Shown here: one piece after another, positions 53,333 to 64,000 of the stretch
Layout of the letters: the number at the start of each line of letters is the position of its first letter
Numbering within the stretch: position 1 is the stretch's first letter
NCBI GenBank assembly: GCA_016169945.1
Contig: JADLSH010000114.1
Span: 992,001-1,056,000, forward strand
Length of the DNA: 64,000 bases
Direction of reading: 5' to 3'
Source: Trachythela sp. YZ-2020
Taxonomy: Eukaryota > Cnidaria > Anthozoa > Malacalcyonacea > Clavulariidae
Program-made: the position numbers and the translations under genes
Notes under the pieces: model-generated
Told to the model about the DNA's origin: nothing
Database searches by the model: none
The model's input: only the letters and a program-made list of their open reading frames with translations

Positions 53333-54780
53333 CGGAAAATGTAAAGTTCATCAAGTTTTTGCGGGCGCATAGCTATGTTTCATGGATGTGAAGGGTGGTC
53401 ATCTCACTGATCTTTGAGTGGAACGAGCGAATTATATAAAACATGAGTATCAGTAAGTCTGAATTATAACTTATCAATCGCTTTTTGCATGGGACTTCAG
53501 GAAAAGCTGCGTGCGGAACAAATTTATCGTTGATAATTACTTCATAAAAAAGGATAAATAGCGATAGATGACAATCTATGGCAAGTTTCTTATAAATGTT
53601 GATGTATTTTAATAATTTATAGTCCTAGAAAGGTTGTTTTATTTCCATAGATTTTCATTTTAATCCAATTAAAGTATGCTATATTTTATGTTACCAAAAA
53701 TTTCCAAATTAAAAGGAAAGCAAAATCATTCCACGAGAGAATTTGTATATTTTCATCTTATTTCATTTCAAAAATAATTTATCGGTAAAAGGTAGTTTTA
53801 CTTTTATAAACTTTGCGAAACGATTTAGTGAACGGAAGGTTGCATTTAATTAAACATTACTTTGAAGCTTATAAAATGCATAAAAACAGATATACCTACA
53901 CGATATATCTCAGATTTCTCTGGCTAAAACAATTAATATTTTAATTATTTTTGCAGTTCTTGTAACCTGTTTAATTGTTTTGTGCTCCAAATTTATATTA
54001 TTAATCGTGTTACCATGGCTATTGTGCTTCCTCTTCTTGAAACAAAATATCAATTTTGATTCTTTCAAACATTTTTAACCCAAAATAAATTTCCCAAAAT
54101 ATTATTGTTTCCTTCCACTCTTCTTTTCAAACTATTACAGTAATGATCAAATTTTGATGGCACATTAAAATAAAGGAAAACACAGTCATTTACGTCAGTA
54201 AAACATTTACGTAAGTAAAACATTTTGTTACGGCGATAGCTTCTGAGTGTATCTTGAAGAGGGGTGTGAGCCAGGGATCCAATTCTATTTTGGAAGCCAA
54301 AATTTGTTTTCAACCCAGATATCCGACTCATCTACAAACTTTGCACAGCAGATTTTGGGATGAAAAAGCTAGCTTAGTAATAGTAATGTTTGGAATGTAG
54401 TGTCTGTCAATGTTCAGCTAGTGCGAGGGGTTACTGCAAGCATTTATTTCTAGTATGGATGTATTATTGTACTAGAAATACATGCATGCAGCAAACCCTC
54501 GCCACAGCTAAACAACGACTGTCTCCAACATTGGGATTCGGTAAATTAGTGGCCACAATCAACACTGTTATTGTTTTAATAATATATTCAGACTTTCAAT
54601 AGTTTTTCTATAATCTCATTCACTCCACTCCTGACAATTTGCCATACTTGTGATCAGTGAGATGACCACCCACCAACTTCTGTTGTCCGTTGTCCGCTGT
54701 CCGCTGTTTTTGCCCCTCTATAAGAAAAGCATTTTTTAAGGAAATTTGTGTTAGGTTTTGCTAGTGACAGTTGGTCAAAA
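53333..54780. other. No recognisable gene
   Basis: AT-rich sequence on both strands. Short frames near 54065-54331 (minus) and 54390-54602 (plus) have no recognised motif. Nothing else was seen. Confidence 0.4.
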
Positions 54781-54787
54781 TTACTTC

Positions 54788-55711
54788 TCAAATTGTATGT
54801 TTATTCGAGCAACGATTAAATGATCTGGTAAGATGCGCAAGCGAATTTCCAGTTAATGCCTTGAAAGTAGCTATATTCTCTCGAATTTGTAAATGCGTGT
54901 TCATTGGTAACCATTTAAGTTTTTGAAATACTTCGTTAGATCGAATATCATAAGAGTCACCGGTAATTACACGTGCCGCTTTCTTATGAAGTTTAGACAT
55001 CTTAGTTATTTGTTTTTACTGCCATCATACCATACAGTTGAACAATAGTAAAAATGAGGAATTATGAAAGCATTATACATTTTCTCAAGAACATGCGTGG
55101 GAACGAAGGACTTAGCTCTTCTTAACAAAGCAATGTTCTTTGAAATTGTTTTACTTAATGTGGTACACGCTTAATTACTTTGTCACCAAGTTTAATTAAG
55201 GGACCCTGTTCGAAAGATGGCACTCGTTGTCTTGATCCTATTATAATAAATTCAGTTTTACCCCCATTTAGGGTTAATTCGTTTGCAATGAGCCATTGAT
55301 CCACATTTACAAGGTCATGATTTAATTTTGTTTCAATTTCGTCCACGGTTAATCCTGTTGCTGAAAGAGTTGTATCATCGGCAAATAATCTGGCCTTAGT
55401 TGTTTCAAGGCAACTAGGCAAATCATTGATGTACAGAAGAAACAAAAAGGGCCAAGATTCGATCCCTGCGGAACTCCGCAGTGAATTTCTTTCTCATCAG
55501 AAAGTTTACCATTAATTGCGCAGACCTGTTTTCTATTCGAAAAGTAAGATCTAAACCATTCTAGCCTGCGCCCTCTTATTCCATACAACTCTAACTTAGA
55601 AAGTAGTATTTTGCGATTAACCGTGTCGAATGCCTTTTTTAGATCCAGGAACAATACCCCGTTCGTTAGAACTTTATCCATGTTTCCAAGCCATTCATTT
55701 GTTGAATCTAA
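54788..55711 (-). pseudogene. CR1-like reverse transcriptase fragment (CR1-5)
   Basis: From 55711 down: STNEWLGNMDKVL, VLFLDLKKAFDTVNRKIL (motif A), LEWFRSYFSNRKQVC, EIHCGVPQGSNLGP (motif B), a frame change, FLLYINDLPSCLETTKARLF with ADDTTLSATG (FADD), LIANELTLNGGKTEFII, then after another shift KLHKKAARVITGDSYDI and KLKWLPMNTHLQIRENI. The 5' side stops abruptly at the heptamer satellite and the 3' end is missing, so it is a fragment. Confidence 0.85.
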
Positions 55712-57443
55712 TAATGTGTAATGTGTAATGTGTAATGTGTAATGTGTAATGTGTAATGTATAATGTATAATGTATAATGTATAATGTATAATGTGTAATG
55801 TGTAATGTGTAATGTGTAATGTGTAATGTGTAATGGGTAATGTGTAATGTGTAATGTGTAATGTGTAATGTGTAATGTGTAATGTGTAATGTGTAATGTG
55901 TAATGTGTACTGTGTAATGGGTAATGGGTAATGGGTAATGGGTAATGTGTAATGTGTAATGTGTAATGTGTAATGTGTAATGTGTAATGTGTAATGTGTA
56001 CTGTGTAATGGGTAATGGGTAATGGGTAATGGGTAATGTGTAATGGGTAATGTGTAATGTGTAATGTGTAATGTGTACTGTGTAATGGGTAATGGGTAAT
56101 GGGTAATGTGTAATGTGTAATGTGTAATGTGTAATGTGTACTGTGTAATGTGTAATGTGTAATGGGTAATGGGTAATGTGTAATGTGTAATGTGTAATGT
56201 GTAATGTGTAATGTGTAATGTGTAATGTGTAATGTGCTGTGTAATGTGTAATGGGTAATGGGTAATGGGTAATGTGTAATGTAATGTGTAATGTGTAATG
56301 TGTAATGTGTAATGTGTACTGTGTAATGTGTAATGGGTAATGGGTAATGTGTAATGTGTAATGTGTAATGTGTAATGTGTAATGTGTAATGTGTAATGTG
56401 TAATGTGTAATGTGTAATGTGTACTGTGTAATGGGTAATGGGTAATGGGTAATGTGTAATGTGTAATGTGTAATGTGTAATGTGTAATGTGTAATGATGT
56501 GTACTGTAATGTAATGGGTAATGGGTAATGTAATGTGTAATGTGTAATGTAATGTAATGTGTACTGTGTAATAGGTAATGGGTAATGTGTAATGTGTAAT
56601 GTGTAATGGTAATGTGTAATGGTAATGTGTAATGTGTAATGTGTAATGTGTAATGTGTAATGTGTAATGTGTAATGGGTAATGGGTAATGTGTAATGTGT
56701 AATGTGTAATGTGTAATGTGTAATGTGTAATGTGTAATGTGTAATGTGTAATGTGTAATGTGTAATGTGTAATGTGTAATGTGTAATGTGTAATGTGTAA
56801 TGTGTAATGTGTAATGGGTAATGTGTAATGGTTAATGTGTAATGTGTAATGTGTAATGTGTAATGTGTAATGTGTAATGTGTACTGTGTACTGTGTAATG
56901 GGTAATGGGTAATGGGTAATGGGTAATGGGTAATGGGTAATGGGTAATGGGTAATGTGTAATGTGTAATGTGTAATGTGTAATGTGTAATGTGTAATGTG
57001 TAATGTGTAATGTGTACTGTGTAATGGGTAATGGGTAATGGGTAATGTGTAATGTGCAATGTGCAATGTGCAATGTGCAATGTGCAATGTGCAATGTGCA
57101 ATGTGTACTGTGTAATGGGTAATGGGTAATGTGTAATGTGTAATGTGTAATGTGTAATGTGTAATGGGTAATGTGTAATGTGTAATGTGTAATGTGTACT
57201 GTGTACTGGGTAATGGGTAATGGGTAATGGGTAATGTGTAATGTGTAATGTGTAATGTGTAATGTGTAATGTGTACTGTGTAATGGGTAATGGGTAATGT
57301 GTAATGTGTAATGTGTAATGGGTAATGGGTAATGTGTAATGTGTAATGTGTAATGTGTAATGTGTAATGTGTAATGTGTAATGTGTAATGTGTAATGTGT
57401 AATGTGTAATGCGTAATGCGTAATGCGTAATGTGTAATGTGTT
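55712..57443. repeat. 1.7-kb heptamer satellite (TAATGTG with TAATGGG variants)
   Basis: About 245 copies of a 7-bp unit, mostly TAATGTG, with ordered runs of TAATGGG and single TACTGTG variants. Near 57060 there is a TGCAATG run and near 57410 a GCGTAAT run. The variants recur in a repeated pattern (TACTGTG, then two to four TAATGGG, then several TAATGTG), so there is a higher-order repeat. It begins directly at the truncated reverse transcriptase fragment. A long apparent protein here is an artefact, because 7 is not a multiple of 3 and the frames stay open. Confidence 0.95.
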
Positions 57444-58065
57444 AAGAAGATCAGGAGGTAATATGATGTAACGTTTTGTCAGATGGTGAAGATGGTGTAA
57501 GGTGTTTAGAAGGTCGGGAGGTCATGTGATATACAGTTATGTCAGATAGTAAAGGTGGGTAAGGTGTTCAAAAGGTCGCGATGTTGTCATTTGGTGTAAA
57601 ATTTGTCAGATGGTCTAAGGTGTTGAAACCGTCAAGTGTTAGTCATGTGCCGTAGTGTCTATGAGATGGTTTTCAGATAAGGGTTGTCGGATGATGGAAA
57701 TGGTTCCCTACTTCTTTGCTACCCAACTCCACACAGCTTCCCACTCCCCAGCTGCCTAACGCCATAGCTAGACCATTTCCTTGATGCACCACTCCCTGGC
57801 TGCCCCATTCCTCGGCTACCTCAATCCTGGACTGTCCTACTCTCTGATCACCCCATTTCTAGATTGCTTGCTCCATATCTTTGAAAATAGCCTAACTGAA
57901 AACACCTTTCGGCAGCACATGACCTGCGATAGTAACTTATAGTATATATAATTAGTAACTTTGGCTACTAGCAAAACGACATAAGTACAAATAAGATTAG
58001 TAACGTATAAATCCGCAATGATGCTACTTGTTTTATTGCATAGTTTAAACCTAATACTTACAATA
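57444..58065. other. Spacer between the satellite and the lectin exon
   Basis: 57450-57670 has loose direct repeats around AGATGGTGAAG, AAGGTGTT and GGTCGGGAGGTCATGTGAT, possibly a decayed longer satellite. 57.67-58.07 kb is unremarkable. Confidence 0.4.
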
Positions 58066-58472
58066 TTAGAGACTCAGTTGGCAGATATAGTAAAAACTGG
58101 AGTGCCAACATGGCAAATCATTCCATTTTCCAGCTGCATCATTATCATGCCACAATGCCCAATACAATATTTGCACGCAATCACCATCACCTGATGGTTC
58201 TTCAATGTACCAGTTTTCATAGGATATCTCGTCGCCGTCCACTGTGTAGAACTTTTGGCCCATCTTATGCACCCCAATCCATGCTGAGAAATAGTTGCGT
58301 TTTTTTATAGCCTGATATATATGGTCGTTGTTTTCCGAGTTAGTCGGCACAGCCAAGTCACTACCACGTTCGCCACAATACTTTTGTGCTTCAGTCCAGT
58401 TGCCAGTTGTATCACTGATATGGTAGCAACTTCCATCAAACTTATTCCAATCACTGGGGCAATTGTTATCCG
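58066..58472 (-). CDS. C-type lectin domain exon (last coding exon)
   Basis: The exon opens at 58472 after a pyrimidine-rich acceptor (TTCACTGTTTAG) and ends at the TAA at 58066. It reads NCPSDWNKFDGSCYHIS, WTEAQKYCGERGSDLAVP, FSAWIGVHKM, DEISYENWYIEEPSGDGDCV, GKWNDLPCWHSSFYYICQ. It has four cysteines in the canonical lectin order, the WIG motif and the WND motif, so one complete domain. EPS in place of EPN and WND are consistent with a possible calcium/sugar site, but specificity cannot be told. It probably belongs with the PAN-like exon at 63326-63583. Exon phases do not match directly, so another exon probably lies between. Confidence 0.85.
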
Positions 58473-59469
58473 CTAAACAGTGAATACAAAATGTTTTTTG
58501 TCTTTAAGGAGGTTCCCTACAGCTCCCATTAGATATCAGTGTTTTGAATTGAAAGCTCTTTGAAAGGTTATAAGCTTAGAAAACTCAAATTTTTGCGTAA
58601 GCCCTTTATTCCTCGTATATCAAGCAATAATTTCAACACAAGTTTTTTACTCTTGACGTTGCCATGGCGACATGACGTCATCGTCTATCTTTGCAGTTTT
58701 AGCCAAAGAAGGTATGATAGCGGGAAAATAAGGTCGGTGACCTATTCATTTTTTTGCCAGAAAATAAATCATTATGAGATTCTGAGTTTTCTCAGAATTT
58801 TTTTTTGAAAGTCGCCAGTGTAGTTTTTTTAAAAGCCAAAATTTAATTAAACAAAAACTACACTGGCGATTTTTTTAAATTTAAGAATTTAATAGAACTA
58901 GTAGTATGTTGAATACATAGTCAAATTTTGAGATATGGTCACCGGAGAAACGAATTGGAACGAGAAAAAATAACCTCCAATTGCCATTTTCTGCTCGCGA
59001 AAAACACGCAACGCTTCGCAACGCCTTAAAAAAAGCACTGACCGATAATGATATAGTGTTTGAGGGTGCATGTTCGAGTCTCTCGCTGGCTGTAAAACAG
59101 GCTGTTTTTTCGAACTGCGAGCAAAATTCTCTTCGTTTTTGTTACCCTTGGCTAGTAGGACCCAAGAATGTTCGTTGGTGGTCTTTTTTTCAGGTCTGGT
59201 TTGTCGATGGTTTACGCATTGAATTAACCCAACGTCTCTTAAATTTGTTTTTATTGTTGAAATCGGTATGAAAACTTTTCAAAACATTCAAACAATTCCA
59301 AATTTCGTAAGACAACTCAGTTGTCTGTACAGTAGTCGCAACTGTCTGTACAGTAGCTGTATGCAGTAGTTTTTAAACTTTAGATTGTTTTTAAACATTA
59401 TATTACTTTGACAGTTCTAGACTGCCCTGAGGAGAGTATAGAATATAATTTTTCCCGATCGCGAGCCGG

Positions 59470-59560
59470 CGTGAAGCGCCGTGCGAGGGTAATAATTCCG
59501 CTCGGCGATTTACACCCGGGTATGTTAAAACATTGTGGAATGCAAAGTCGTCCGCCATAT
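59470..59560. repeat. SINE-like dispersed block, copy 3
   Basis: GTGCGAGGGTAATAATTCCG, CTCGGCGATTTACACCCGGG and TATGTTAAAAC, then AAAGTCGTCCGCCATA. The last part also recurs near 45404, downstream of copy 1. Confidence 0.5.
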
Positions 59561-59644
59561 TTTTTGTCATGGGCAAACCCTTTTGAAAAATAGTTTTGCA
59601 CTCATTTTATAAGTAAGTCTCTATGTAAGTAAGTTTATATGCTA

Positions 59645-60080
59645 AGTCTCCAAAACAAGATAAATGAAAATTATTTAGAGGACAAATTAACAAGAGGAAA
59701 AACAGTCGAAAGACGGAAAAAGGAGCGTTTAAACGGGCAAGTGTCTATTTTGCATGCTTGCTTTGCCGCTTTATAGCATGCAGTATTGTTTGTGAATTTG
59801 AAAATGTGTAGATCATTCTGTGTGTTCAATACAACATTGATTGATCTTTAGAGTATTTTAGTATTGATTCAAATACGTTATAGAAAAATAAAAAAACATT
59901 AAATCTCAAAAACCTGATTGCAAAAGCAAGTACGAAGTATCAAAATACTCCTCGAAAAGCAGTTGACGTTGAAACGTCTAGGGTTGAATGTTACAGTAAA
60001 TCAAAGCTAAAAGAGTACATAATAGCATACCCACTTCATATAGTTGGGCAATTGATAATTTTATAGTTAAAAACAAAATA
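59645..60080 (+). repeat. Dispersed repeat (pair with 52255-52690)
   Basis: The same ordered blocks as 52255-52690 at moderate identity. Non-coding. Confidence 0.75.
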
Positions 60081-60139
60081 ATATTTGTACAAATTAAAAT
60101 ATGAAAAATATACAATGTCGCGTCTTACCATGGTTACAT

Positions 60140-60515
60140 CAGTGAGCTCCATATATATATCTGGAGTAAGAACTTCTAATGTTCGGCCAATAGGCCAAGT
60201 GAAGCCAAAGATGGCGGCAATTGACGTCCAAACTCATGAAGGTCATAAACAGTTTTCATACCATTTTTCTAGCTAATTCCAGTTTATACTAACAGATCGC
60301 ATCGCTAATCAAGTTATTAGTTCATAAAATCATGATGTTATTGTTTACATCGGAGTAAAAACACAAAATTTCGGCACACTCCTTGCCGGCTTGTGCAAAC
60401 CGCGCGGTCGAAAACAATAGAAAGGGATTGGCACTGGACGTCAATTTCCGCCATCTTTGGCTTCACTTTTTGGACATAAGTTCTCACTCCAGATATATAT
60501 ATATAGAGCTCACTG
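60140..60515. mobile_element. hAT-type MITE, 376 bp, perfect 8-bp target duplication
   Basis: GGTTACAT occurs at 60132-60139 and 60516-60523. The TIR begins CAGTGAGCTC and extends about 90 bp with small indels, including GATGGCGG and GACGTCCA blocks mirrored near 60445. It contains no coding sequence. The CA-start and 8-bp duplication fit hAT. Confidence 0.92.
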
Positions 60516-60919
60516 GGTTACATTCGTCGACTCAGTACTTCATGTTAAAATAACTTTTGAGGAGTAAATTGTTTGGTTCAAATGGGCGAGGGGATTCTGC
60601 ATGCATGTATTTCTAGTACAATTTTTAATAGTCTGCAACAAGGCGACGATTTTGGACATTATAAAAGATAATACTGAACGTAAATACGTAAAAACATACT
60701 AAAAGAAAGCTTAGAAACTGGTTAGGAACATAAGTACTGTTTGAATTTCAAAGATATACGATTATAATGAAAAGGTTGTGGTTTCTTCGCAGATAAGTGT
60801 CGAAAATAACTTCCCACGACTTGTTTCAAATTTTACCGGGTCACGAAGATTCACGCGTGAGACGTGATCTATATAGATCGTGTTTCAAACTGAACTATAA
60901 CTTTAGGGAGCCTCCTTAA

Positions 60920-63325
60920 GAGGAAATTGAAAGGATTTTTAGCCAGTCGGCTGCCTGCGATACCGTAAGCCCTGGCGCAAACCAAACCGGAAGTGTTTGC
61001 TTCGTGAATTTATCTCTGGAAGTGCGATCAAGCGAAGAAAATTATTCATTAACCGAGTGATATTTTTGCAACATGGCTTCTTTCAAAGGGTGAATAATTA
61101 AGCTTGAATACAATTTATGGGAAGGTAGAAGTCTAGAAGAACGCTACAGTTTTGGCGTGCAGTAACGGAATGGGTCAAGACTGGGACAAGTGAACTCTGG
61201 CGAAACAAAAGGGCGTCCAATGGGTACGGGATTGAAGGGCGTCAAGAATAGGGAGCTGCCTACGGCAGCAATAAGGTATATTATTACACCATACGCTTTT
61301 TCGCATTACATCTTCCTCATTACAGTTTTCAATAACTCTATTGAGTACACCAAATCATAAAATCCCTACAACTGTATATACTTACCTAATAACAACAAAG
61401 TTATATCTCTAATACGAACAATTAAGCGACACAGCAAATTATACGTGCCCATTTTAAAGAGGTTTTTGTGAAAAGAATAGATTACTTATACAGGATATCG
61501 GGGCAATGAAAATTGTCTGTATAGGGACGGAGGTGCTCGTATGAAAAAGTGCCGTAATAGAGATGTTCAACTGCATAAGCTCAGGAAAGAGAATTTTTAT
61601 TGATTTAATAAAATATTAAACAAAAAAGCAATAATTGAACGAACCACTAATATGCCAATAAAAAGCAACTTTGCTTTCATACTTATCAACAGATACCTTT
61701 TATACCATCCTCCAAAACGAGACAGCTTGCATTGTACTCATACAGAAAATAAAATTAACATTCTATATTTGTTTTTATAACAAAATTACTGAATACTGAT
61801 TGCATGAAAGAAGGATACTTTTTTCTCCTTGGAGATAGCAACAGGAAAATATTCAAACAATGCCACATTGTGAGAACCGTATTAATTGTACTGGGGTAAA
61901 AATAGGTCTGTGGAAATTACGACCTTATTTGCACAAACAATAGCTACACTCATGAATGTGGCATTTTCAGACAAGAATTGCGTGTTTTTAGAGTTTTTTT
62001 GAGGAAATTGTAGGTAAAATGATATTTTATGAATTGTTTATGCTTCAATCACTCTAGTCAAATATTTCATACTGCTGAGCCATTTGGTTACATTATTTTG
62101 AGGCTATAACACTGTTTCATAAACTTTGCTGACATAGGCGTACGGGCACAACTTTATTTTGCCCGAATTTTAAAGCTTACCCAAAATGCCCGAATTTGGA
62201 TAATAATATATTGATAACAATAATAACCACTTTTAATTGTATTTACAAATCAATATGCTGTTTATAATGAACGTTTATAGATCTATTAACCATGTCATTC
62301 TTAATAGTTTTGTTGACATGTGCTCGTCAGGGCCGTAGCCACGCTGTTAACATTGGCGCAACTAATTTTTCTTGGCGAAAAGGCCGACAATCTGTAGGGG
62401 AGCATTCTCCCCCGGAAATTTTTTAAAATATGAGGGTTCTAAAAGGGTATTTCGTGCATTCTGAGACCACTCTGCATGATACCCAGATAATATACATTCA
62501 AAATCGCGTACACTCATTGCCATGGTTCAATAATCACTCGCATTTTCTACGGCCCCACTTGTGAATTCAAGCGTTCTTCGTCTATTGTTGTGCGAAGATA
62601 GGTTTTCATGCACCGTTCTCGTTATAGCATTTCTCGTTAGAGCTAGAGGCATTTCTTATTCGGTCAGGCAAAAGCATGCAATTGAATTACAGAAATGTTC
62701 AAATTATACTATTGTTTTTCAACAACACGCAAACCAGGCAAATATACAGTACTGTAAATTATAAAATTCTGTTTTTGTTTAAGTTCAGACTAAATAATTC
62801 TATTTTGCCCGAATATTCGTGAACTATTTTCCCGAATTACCTGAATCTCCAAATTTTTTTTTGGGGGGGGGCAGGTGCCCCCCCCCAAAAGATATTTGGA
62901 ACATGATTTTGTACAGACATACTAGGAATGATACACTCCTTTTTTTTTTGCAATACGTACCTGCCTAATATGACCACATTTTGTGATTGGCTGGCTGAAA
63001 CAAAAAGTTATCACTGTTTCTGACTCGTGTCTTGAAATATAATTTCTATAGTTTATTGTCTTCTATTGTTATTATCAACCAATAACAAAGCCTGTTCATA
63101 TAGGTATGGGCGACCCTTTTCTTGTACTCCTGCCTGTGATTACCACAGTAACTGCTACCGAATTGTAGCACACTGTACTATGCACCAGATTATATCTTTC
63201 CATGTTTCCATACGTCAGACAGCTTAAAATCTCAGACCAGAATTCATTTAATCAGTCACCTAGATGACTGCTAATTGTAATTTAATCGAAAGTAAAATTA
63301 CTCCTCCTCTACAGGCAGGTCATAC
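60920..63325. other. Presumed lectin-gene intron, no recognised exon
   Basis: AT-rich. 62140-62220 and 62800-62890 share TTTTGCCCGAAT-type blocks and a G-run/C-run hairpin (62865-62888), probably a decayed non-autonomous insert. No coding domain was found. Confidence 0.4.
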
Positions 63326-63583
63326 CTTTTGCGGATCAGTCAGATAAACATGATCGTAAGAAGTGTTTTGCTCCAATAACTTCGCTGATGTATTATACGC
63401 CACGTCATGTAACATTTCACAATTTGGGTCATTCTGTAAGCTCAATGTATTTTTGTAGTTGATTGATCTACAACATGGCTCAATGGCACATTCCATTACA
63501 CAATCGATCCATTCAGAAGCAACTTTAGTCATTACAACTGTAGTATTAAGTCTGAAACCTAGATTATATAATGAGAATCGATA
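63326..63583 (-). CDS. PAN/apple-like domain exon
   Basis: The exon lies between an ATACTCAG acceptor (63584-63586) and a GTATGA donor (63325). It encodes FRLNTTVVMTKVASEWIDCV, MECAIEPCCRSINYKN, NDPNCEMLHDVAYN and YDHVYLTDPQK. The C-x3-C...C-x-S-x-N-Y...C-x-M-L pattern fits PAN/apple domains, which often precede lectin domains in secreted or receptor proteins of cnidarians and other animals. A signal-peptide exon would lie to the right, beyond or within the CR1 fragment. Confidence 0.65.
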
Positions 63584-63607
63584 CTGAGTATTTACAAAAA
63601 ATACCAT

Positions 63608-64000
63608 GGGAACTGTTGAACAGATTTCGTGATCCTAACGAAATGTGGCGAATGTGGAAGGCTTTTTTTAATAGAGTTTTGGATGCTCATGCACTAATTA
63701 GAACTAAACGATTTAGAAATCGTGATGCCCCGTGGATTACATCCGATATTAGAGACATGATGTTTCGTAGGGATTATTTAAAAAAGCATGCTGTCAAAAA
63801 TCGTTCTGAAGCAAACTGGATTGAATACCGTAAACTGAGGAACAAGGTTAATAAAAGGCTAAAAACATGCAAAAGAAATTACTTTGTTCAAAACCTTGAG
63901 GCGAATAAAGGCAACACAAAAAAAACGTGGAAATTGCTAAATAACCTTTTGAATAGACCTATAAAAGGGACTAATGTAAATATTTTAAAAAACGAATTGG
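63608..64000 (+). pseudogene. CR1-like element fragment, endonuclease-RT linker (CR1-4)
   Basis: It reads LLNRFRDPNEMWRMWKAFFN, LDAHALIRTKRFRNRDAPWI, SDIRDMMFRRDYLKKHAVKN, IEYRKLRNKVNKRLKTCKRN and NTKKTWKLLNNLLNRP. This is the linker between endonuclease and reverse transcriptase in CR1-like ORF2. It starts abruptly near 63600 and continues past the window edge. Confidence 0.8.

Larger units (their letters stand above)
58504..60919. mobile_element. Non-autonomous TTAA element in a lectin-gene intron
   Basis: TTAA (58504-58507) and TTAA (60916-60919) bracket TIRs GGAGGTTCCCTA at 58508 and its mirror with one change, TAGGGAGCCTCC, ending at 60915. No transposase is present. The interior includes a SINE-like block, the dispersed repeat 59645-60080 and a nested hAT-type MITE. 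The TIR resembles the GGGGAGGTTCC end of 12666-16477, so it may be mobilised by the same family. Confidence 0.7.

Noticed and set aside
52903..53391. Open frames with GLGLGL or TPTLT repeats
   Set aside because: These are translations of the telomere-like hexamer tract.
55349..57094. Apparent 460-580-residue protein made of THYTLHI repeats
   Set aside because: It is a read-through of the heptamer satellite, which has no stop in several frames. Only the last part (after 55711) is genuine RT sequence.
55712..57443. CRISPR-like or other spaced repeat array
   Set aside because: The 7-bp units are directly adjacent without unique spacers, and the window is eukaryotic.

Overview
The window is eukaryotic and almost certainly metazoan. 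It is AT-rich, has no operons, carries spliced exons with GT..AG borders, and is dominated by animal-type transposable elements. CR1-like non-LTR elements with SGNH-hydrolase ORF1s, a THAP/P-element transposon, Mutator-like-domain (probably Kolobok) transposases, a Crypton-type tyrosine recombinase, BED-finger hAT remnants and a PAN plus C-type-lectin gene together suggest a cnidarian or similar basal animal. This is inference from gene content, not a species call. Only one host-type gene is visible (the lectin/PAN gene at the right end). Nearly everything else is mobile DNA in nested layers.

Left part (1-12.3 kb): a non-LTR reverse-transcriptase relic (copy A) is the base layer. A TTAA-targeting Mutator-like/Kolobok element (copy 1) sits in it, with its left end outside the window. 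That element is split by a long-TIR foldback element ending in GGCCGGCC, which is split by a CR1-like element, which is split by a near-perfect 2.1-kb palindrome. Copy A also took a hAT element (8137-9137) and a 2-kb Crypton (9631-11626). A second copy of the same base sequence at about 25.6-26.5 kb (copy B) lacks all of these and acts as a natural empty site.

Middle (12.3-31 kb): three decayed, partly spliced copies (A, B, C) of an unrecognised gene family with a SANT/Myb-like domain lie on the minus strand. Copy A holds a TTAA element carrying a core-deleted Mutator-like-domain gene. Removing that element restores the SANT reading frame. A second Mutator-like/Kolobok copy (17.8-23.5 kb) is split by a 3.6-kb CR1-like element that still has an endonuclease frame and an FADD reverse transcriptase.

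31-41 kb: a 7.7-kb P-element-like transposon with perfect 26-bp TIRs carries a THAP transposase gene and a convergent zinc-finger partner gene. It sits inside copy C of the SANT family. Upstream of the insertion, copy C contains a C2H2 exon and sequence resembling the N-terminal region of Polinton-type protein-primed DNA polymerases.

41-64 kb: several MITEs, a second GGCCGGCC foldback element (45.57-52.19 kb) that contains a CR1 relic and another inverted-repeat element, an interstitial telomere-like tract framed by an inverted repeat, a 1.7-kb heptamer satellite abutting a reverse-transcriptase fragment, and a C-type-lectin exon plus PAN-like exon separated by 4.9 kb containing another TTAA element. 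A CR1 fragment runs off the right edge.
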